Positions 6,372 through 9,816 of a stretch of DNA of 9,816 nucleotides are shown here, piece by piece. The translations under genes were made by a program, and so were the position numbers. Within the stretch, counting starts at the first letter, position 1; each line of letters begins with the position of its first letter. This DNA is from Deltaproteobacteria bacterium (GTDB lineage Bacteria; Myxococcota; Polyangia; Haliangiales; Haliangiaceae): assembly GCA_018262455.1 (NCBI GenBank), contig JAGSPR010000251.1:1-9816 (forward strand). Reading direction: 5' to 3'. The notes beneath the pieces are model-generated. The model was not told where the DNA came from and did no database searches. It saw nothing but the letters and a program-made list of their open reading frames with translations.

Positions 6372-8543
6372 ATGGAGACAGTCCCTAGCATCAGCATCGT
6401 GATCCCGGTTTCCGACCCTGCTCGTTCCCTCGACCTGCTCGTCTCACGTCTCGAGGAACAGACCGTCGGGTTGACGCGCTTCGAATGCATCTTCGTGTTC
6501 GACACAGCACCGGGTGAGGCCACGCGCGAACGCCTGGCTTGCTCGCCGCTCCGCATCACGGTCCCTCACCCGCGTCCCCTCCTCGGCATCTCCGATGCCA
6601 TGGATCACGGCATGGCTGCAGCGCAGGGCGACATCCTCGTCTTGCTCGCCGACGACATGGTGCCGGAGCGCGACTGGCTCGCCGGATACGCGCGGTGCTT
6701 TGCCGAGACCTCGTTCGACGTGGTCTCCGGCGGGCGCTACCGCATCGCGGGGCCGGACGACCGCGGCGACGACGCGACGACGAGGACTCCTGCCGCACAG
6801 CACGGCCTCGACAGGCTGCCCGGCGCGCAGCTCGGGCGGTCGCCGGCCGATGCGCGCCTCGAGCTGGGCCTGCGGAGGCTCTGCGAGCAGTCCGCTCGGA
6901 GCGTCGGGTGCGCGTTCGCGTTCAGACGCGCAAATGTTGCGGTTCGAAGGCGGGCCCTGAAGCGGACCTCGGGTGCGAACCCGTACCTGAGCGCCACCGG
7001 CGACATCGAGCTCGGGATCCGGCTCTGGGAGGTGGGGGCGACGTTCGGATTTGCCGAGGACGCGATCGCGGTCTATGCGGAGGCGAGCTCGGTCGGCGAC
7101 CCGATCACGAGCTACGACGAGGCGCTCGCGCTGTTCTGGCGCCACCCCTACGGCCTGGTCCTCTTGATCGCGGCGTGGCAGCGAGATATCGAACGCGGCG
7201 CCGCGACCCGGCTGTCCGGACTCGACGTTGCGAGGCTCCCGGCGCTGCACGACGAGCTCGATGTTCTCGCCGAGTTCCAGATCGCGTTCGGTCGCGCGGT
7301 ACCGGGGGTGGACTGGGTGCCTCGCGACGCGCTCGTCCGATCGCTCGCGGTGAGCCGATTCGTGAGCGAGGCCGAGGCGCGCGAGCACGTCGATGAGGCG
7401 ATCGCGCGCGGCGTCCTGCGGCGCCGAACCGGCGCCGAGGTCTTGCTCGACGCCACCCAGGTCAACAACTGGATGGAGGACTGTCGTCAGATCTTCCAGC
7501 AGACGCACTTCGCGCTCGGCTACGGACCCGAGAAGCGAACGCTGTTCCTGCGCACCCGCGCGCCCGCTGATCTCGTCACCCTGCGCGTGCACGGCCGCTA
7601 CAAGGTCATGGTCGATGCTGAAGCCCTCCAGGGTCGTGAGGCCCGCATCAACATCCCCGTCCCGGTGCTGGACGCGCACCAGACGGATGTCGAGCTCACC
7701 GCGTGCCAGCCAGCATGGCTGTGGGACCATCTCGATCCCGCGCAGGGCATGCTCCTCGACGTCCCACTGCGTGCAAGCTCCGCTGAGCCGGTCGCCGTCG
7801 TCTACGAGTTCACGTGCCGTGTCCACGAGGCCGCGCCGGTCGCCACGGGCGGGATCGGTGACCAGACGCCGCCCGTCCCCGCGGATCTGGAGCACGGGTT
7901 CTCGGAGCGCCACAGGCCGAGGGCTGAACGCATCCTGGAGGCGCTCGGCATCGATCGCTCGACCGACCCGTTCGATGCCGGGCGCGCCATCTACTCCTGG
8001 GTCGAACGCACCGTGGTCTTCCATCGGGCGCTCGACGTGCCCCTCTACCATGAGCGCACCATCGAGACCGGCACGGGCGACTGCTGGGGCCAGGTATCCC
8101 TGTTCGTGAATCTCTGTCGTCTGGCCAAGGTGCCGGCGCGGGTTCGGATCGGCGCGTACTTCAACGAGCGAAAGTTCGATCCCTCGAAGCACCGCAACGT
8201 CTGCGAGAACGTTCACATCACGTCGTCTGTCTATGCCCACTCGTGGGCGGAATTCTACGTCCGCGGCAGGGGCTGGATCTCGGTGGAGACCCAGGGCTTC
8301 GGATGTCGCCGCATCAACGCGATCAACGTCGCGGACGAGCGCACCCGGGTCGCGCTCGCGGACGAGATCTCCTCGTACGAGCATGACCTCCTCGGCTACG
8401 TCAGTCCGACCCGGATCTACACGACCGACGCGATGGTCCGGATGGACACGCATCCACTGCTGGTCGGCGAGCCCGACCAGGCGGCTCAGCAGAAGCTCAT
8501 GCGCAGGACCGTGCAGCGGATGGATGTCACGTTCGAACGCTGA
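6372..8543 (+). CDS. GT2 glycosyltransferase - transglutaminase-like domain fusion protein
   Basis: From ATG 6372 this is 723 residues with no signal peptide or clear membrane helix. Domains in order: (a) residues 1-240, a GT-A family 2 glycosyltransferase with SISIVIPVSD at the N-terminus, the metal/nucleotide motif VLLADDM (D94, D95), a VGCAFAFRRANVAV strand-helix segment, and GDIELGIRLWEVG (D211, E213), matching the acceptor-side 'ED..LG.R' motif; (b) residues 240-375, helical, with a possible winged-helix-like stretch near 317-370; (c) residues 385-490, beta-rich, possibly a sandwich; (d) residues 510-690, a transglutaminase-like core with C571 in TGDCWG, H623 in AHSWAEFY, and E639 in GWISVE where Asp is usual. 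Family knowledge: GT2 transfers sugar from an NDP-sugar; transglutaminase-like proteins form or break amide bonds. The frame is also open upstream to about 5871, inside the MATE gene, but GT2 similarity begins right after ATG 6372. The gene sits between the MATE and FHA genes in a tight cluster. The combined activity is unknown. Confidence 0.88.
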   Translation: METVPSISIVIPVSDPARSLDLLVSRLEEQTVGLTRFECIFVFDTAPGEATRERLACSPLRITVPHPRPLLGISDAMDHGMAAAQGDILVLLADDMVPERDWLAGYARCFAETSFDVVSGGRYRIAGPDDRGDDATTRTPAAQHGLDRLPGAQLGRSPADARLELGLRRLCEQSARSVGCAFAFRRANVAVRRRALKRTSGANPYLSATGDIELGIRLWEVGATFGFAEDAIAVYAEASSVGDPITSYDEALALFWRHPYGLVLLIAAWQRDIERGAATRLSGLDVARLPALHDELDVLAEFQIAFGRAVPGVDWVPRDALVRSLAVSRFVSEAEAREHVDEAIARGVLRRRTGAEVLLDATQVNNWMEDCRQIFQQTHFALGYGPEKRTLFLRTRAPADLVTLRVHGRYKVMVDAEALQGREARINIPVPVLDAHQTDVELTACQPAWLWDHLDPAQGMLLDVPLRASSAEPVAVVYEFTCRVHEAAPVATGGIGDQTPPVPADLEHGFSERHRPRAERILEALGIDRSTDPFDAGRAIYSWVERTVVFHRALDVPLYHERTIETGTGDCWGQVSLFVNLCRLAKVPARVRIGAYFNERKFDPSKHRNVCENVHITSSVYAHSWAEFYVRGRGWISVETQGFGCRRINAINVADERTRVALADEISSYEHDLLGYVSPTRIYTTDAMVRMDTHPLLVGEPDQAAQQKLMRRTVQRMDVTFER

Positions 8544-8561
8544 GCTGGGTATGCTCGGCGG

Positions 8562-9023
8562 GTGAGCGAGCGCGGCGGCATGTATCGCGACGATCTGGAG
8601 GCGTCGAACGCGCGGGTCTTGGCGCTCGAGCAGGAGGTCGAACAGCTCTGCACGCGCGTGGCCGAGCTCGAGCTCGACAACACGCGGTTGCGGGACGAGT
8701 TGCGCGCCGTTGTCTCACCCATCGCGCCGCCGGTCCGCCGCGGCGCACGCCGCGTCACGATCCGCGTGTCCGAGCAAGACAACGAGCGCGAGCTGGTGTT
8801 CGACGACGCCCTGATCACCATCGGCGGCGCAGGATCGCACGTCCAGATCGACGACCACCGCGAGGTCCACGCGCTGCTCGCGAACTCCAACGAGAACCTC
8901 GTCCTCGCCGATGCCGGCACTCCGACCGGGACCTATGTCAACGGCGAGGAGATCAAGATCCGTACGCTGCGCGAAGGCGACCAGATCGTGATCGGCGGGG
9001 CGCGCCTCACGATCCGATGGTGA
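8562..9023 (+). CDS. Leucine-zipper plus divergent FHA-like domain protein
   Basis: This small soluble protein has 153 residues. Residues 12-50 form a regular coiled coil with a/d positions V19, L22, V26, L29, V33, L36, N40, L43, L47 and V50; a buried Asn at an 'a' position is typical of parallel dimeric zippers. After a Pro/Arg linker (52-64), residues 65-152 resemble an FHA phosphothreonine-binding beta sandwich: ITIGG...HVQIDD, then REVHALL, then GTPTGTYVNG, then LREGDQIVIGG. The GTYVNG loop and H103 are kept. The usual Arg after 'IG' is Gly (G89), and the usual Ser before the conserved His region is Arg (R100), so pThr recognition may be lost or altered. GTG 8562 is the longest start; ATG 8580 (residue 7) is equally plausible. 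It starts 18 bp after the GT2-transglutaminase stop, probably in the same transcript. A role as dimeric scaffold for the cluster is inference. Confidence 0.8.
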   Translation: MSERGGMYRDDLEASNARVLALEQEVEQLCTRVAELELDNTRLRDELRAVVSPIAPPVRRGARRVTIRVSEQDNERELVFDDALITIGGAGSHVQIDDHREVHALLANSNENLVLADAGTPTGTYVNGEEIKIRTLREGDQIVIGGARLTIRW

Positions 9024-9026
9024 CGC

Positions 9027-9039
9027 GCACCGGGGGTGC
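9027..9039 (+). terminator. Possible short terminator hairpin after the FHA-like gene
   Basis: GCACC-GGG-GGTGC forms a 5-bp, fully GC-rich stem three bases after the FHA-like stop codon. There is no downstream T-tract, so this is a weak candidate for the end of the MATE / GT2-TGase / FHA transcript. The remaining convergent gap to 9203 holds a 10-bp GC palindrome (9066-9075) but no recognisable gene. Confidence 0.2.
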
Positions 9040-9203
9040 CCTCCTCAGCAGCTCCGCGAGCCAGCGGCGGCCGCCTCGTTGCTATGGGCTCCCCGTGGTG
9101 CCCTCGAGCTCGATGCCGAACCGGGAGGGAAGCCGAGGACCGCTTGGGAACACGGTGGGTGCGCGCCTACGCTCCGGCCCCCCGCTCCGGGAAACCGCCC
9201 GAG

Positions 9204-9656
9204 TCAGAGCGTCGCTGGCCGGAACGTATAGACGACCACCACATTCCAGCCCGTCGTGTCGACGACCCGCGGGACGCCGAAGTCGATCGTCTGGCTCAGG
9301 AACGGTGTGAACTCCCCGACAGAAGTCGCGGGCGACGTGTGTGGGCATGACGTGCCACCAGAGGTACAGATCACGGACAGCTCAACGCCGGCCACGGTCG
9401 AGTCCCCGACGAACGCATAGGCGATGTTCGATCGGACCCGGACGCTCGAACCCGTCGCGATCATCTCCGTCCCGGTGGAGCTCCACGCGGACTGCGGCGG
9501 ATCGGAGATCACCTCCGTCTGGATCGCCGGAGCAATGTTCGCATCGACGACCTGGGCCACCGCCGCTTCGTACGCGAACGCGTTGGCCCGCACCGGCTGG
9601 GCATCGAGGAGCATCGCGATGAGGAGGAAGGGTGCCAGCGGTGACGCCTTGCGCAT
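9204..9656 (-). CDS. Small secreted protein of unknown function
   Basis: The 150-residue product begins with a good Sec signal peptide: M-R-K, a hydrophobic core (residues 7-17), and an A-x-A type cleavage region near residues 22-26 (VRA or ANA). The mature part is about 125 residues, rich in Thr, Ser and Val, with beta-strand character. It contains one closely spaced cysteine pair (CTSGGTSC) that could form a disulphide after export. No family is recognised. The domain has no membrane anchor or lipobox, so it should be periplasmic or extracellular. The ATG at 9656 has only a weak GGA immediately upstream. A sigma-54-like sequence lies directly before the start. The gene converges on the FHA-like gene with a gap of about 180 bp and is probably a separate transcription unit. 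Overlapping open frames on both strands are judged to be shadows because only this one has a signal peptide. Confidence 0.65.
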   Translation of the reverse strand: MRKASPLAPFLLIAMLLDAQPVRANAFAYEAAVAQVVDANIAPAIQTEVISDPPQSAWSSTGTEMIATGSSVRVRSNIAYAFVGDSTVAGVELSVICTSGGTSCPHTSPATSVGEFTPFLSQTIDFGVPRVVDTTGWNVVVVYTFRPATL

Positions 9657-9668
9657 GTCCAGTCAAGC

Positions 9669-9685
9669 TGCGACCGGTGTGCCAG
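9669..9685 (-). promoter_or_regulatory. Candidate sigma-54 (RpoN) promoter for the secreted-protein gene
   Basis: Read on the minus strand the site is CTGGCACACCGGTCGCA. It has a perfect TGGCAC -24 element and TCGCA against TTGCA/T at -12, with the diagnostic GG-N10-GC spacing. The -12 GC lies 13 bases before the ATG at 9656, so the predicted transcript would start almost at the start codon. That argues for a leaderless mRNA, or for chance similarity. Confidence 0.35.
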
Positions 9686-9705
9686 ATCAAGCTTGTCCTC
9701 AGCCC

Positions 9706-9718
9706 GGGGAATATCCCC
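9706..9718. repeat. Short palindrome GGGGA-ATA-TCCCC
   Basis: A 5-bp inverted repeat around an ATA centre lies about 50 bp upstream of the secreted-protein start. It could be a regulator site or a small hairpin. It is seen directly; no regulator is recognised. Confidence 0.4.
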
Positions 9719-9780
9719 TGTGATCCAGGGCAGTTTACAATTGTCTACGTCGGTACGATTCACCGGCTAATGACTACCCC

Positions 9781-9811
9781 GGGTATTTGCCAACCCGGGC
9801 AAAGGATACCC
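9781..9811. repeat. Bulged inverted repeat at the right edge
   Basis: GGGTATTTGCC (9781-9791) pairs with GGCAA-AGG-ATACCC (9798-9811), giving an 11-bp stem with a 3-base bulge and a 6-base loop. CCCGGG occurs twice here (9778-9783 and 9794-9799). This could be a hairpin of a gene beyond the window, an operator, or the end of a dispersed repeat. Too little flanking sequence is visible to decide. Confidence 0.45.
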
Positions 9812-9816
9812 ATCTG

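Noticed and set aside
6444..8453. Long open frame of 669 codons on the minus strand opposite the GT2-TGase gene
   Set aside because: The translation is rich in Arg, Asp and Glu with no recognisable motif. Long antisense frames are expected opposite high-GC3 genes.
9017..9350. Plus-strand open frames after the FHA-like gene
   Set aside because: Their products are Arg/Ser/Pro-rich without motifs, and they overlap the signal-peptide-bearing minus-strand gene.

Overview
This is a high-GC window with compact genes, frequent GTG starts and strong G/C bias at third codon positions. The partial first gene carries a PilZ domain of the type greatly expanded in Myxococcota. Together with an FHA-domain protein and a possible sigma-54 promoter, this suggests a myxobacterium or a related delta-proteobacterial lineage. 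That is an inference from gene content and composition; there is no rRNA or other marker gene in the window.

Layout, left to right. (1) 1-408 (+): the 3' end of a PilZ-domain (cyclic-di-GMP receptor type) protein. (2) 499-1152 (+): a HAD-superfamily phosphatase, whose end overlaps (3) 1134-3308 (+), a 724-residue protein resembling the GH15 / phosphorylase-kinase-regulatory-subunit (alpha/alpha)6 fold that keeps both candidate catalytic glutamates. (4) 3331-4647 (-): a GT4 glycosyltransferase of the MshA / sucrose-phosphate-synthase type, convergent with (3). (5) A divergent intergenic region of about 357 bp. (6) A rightward cluster, probably an operon: a MATE-family transporter (about 5005-6360), an unusual fusion of a GT2 glycosyltransferase with a transglutaminase-like cysteine-triad domain (6372-8543), and a small leucine-zipper + FHA-like protein (8562-9023). 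The gaps are only 11 and 18 bp. (7) 9204-9656 (-): a small secreted protein of unknown function. Upstream of it lie a sigma-54-like promoter match and two inverted repeats.

How the genes may work together: the left half reads as a sugar-phosphate / alpha-glucan or glycoconjugate metabolism block (HAD phosphatase, GH15-like protein, GT4). The right half reads as a synthesis-and-export cassette: a membrane transporter, a two-domain enzyme that could couple sugar transfer with acyl transfer or peptide cleavage, and a dimeric FHA-like adaptor. The GT2-transglutaminase fusion and its three-gene cluster are the best candidate for something not previously described. The fusion is directly visible in the sequence; its biochemical role is unknown.

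No tRNA, rRNA, CRISPR array, insertion sequence or prophage gene was recognised.
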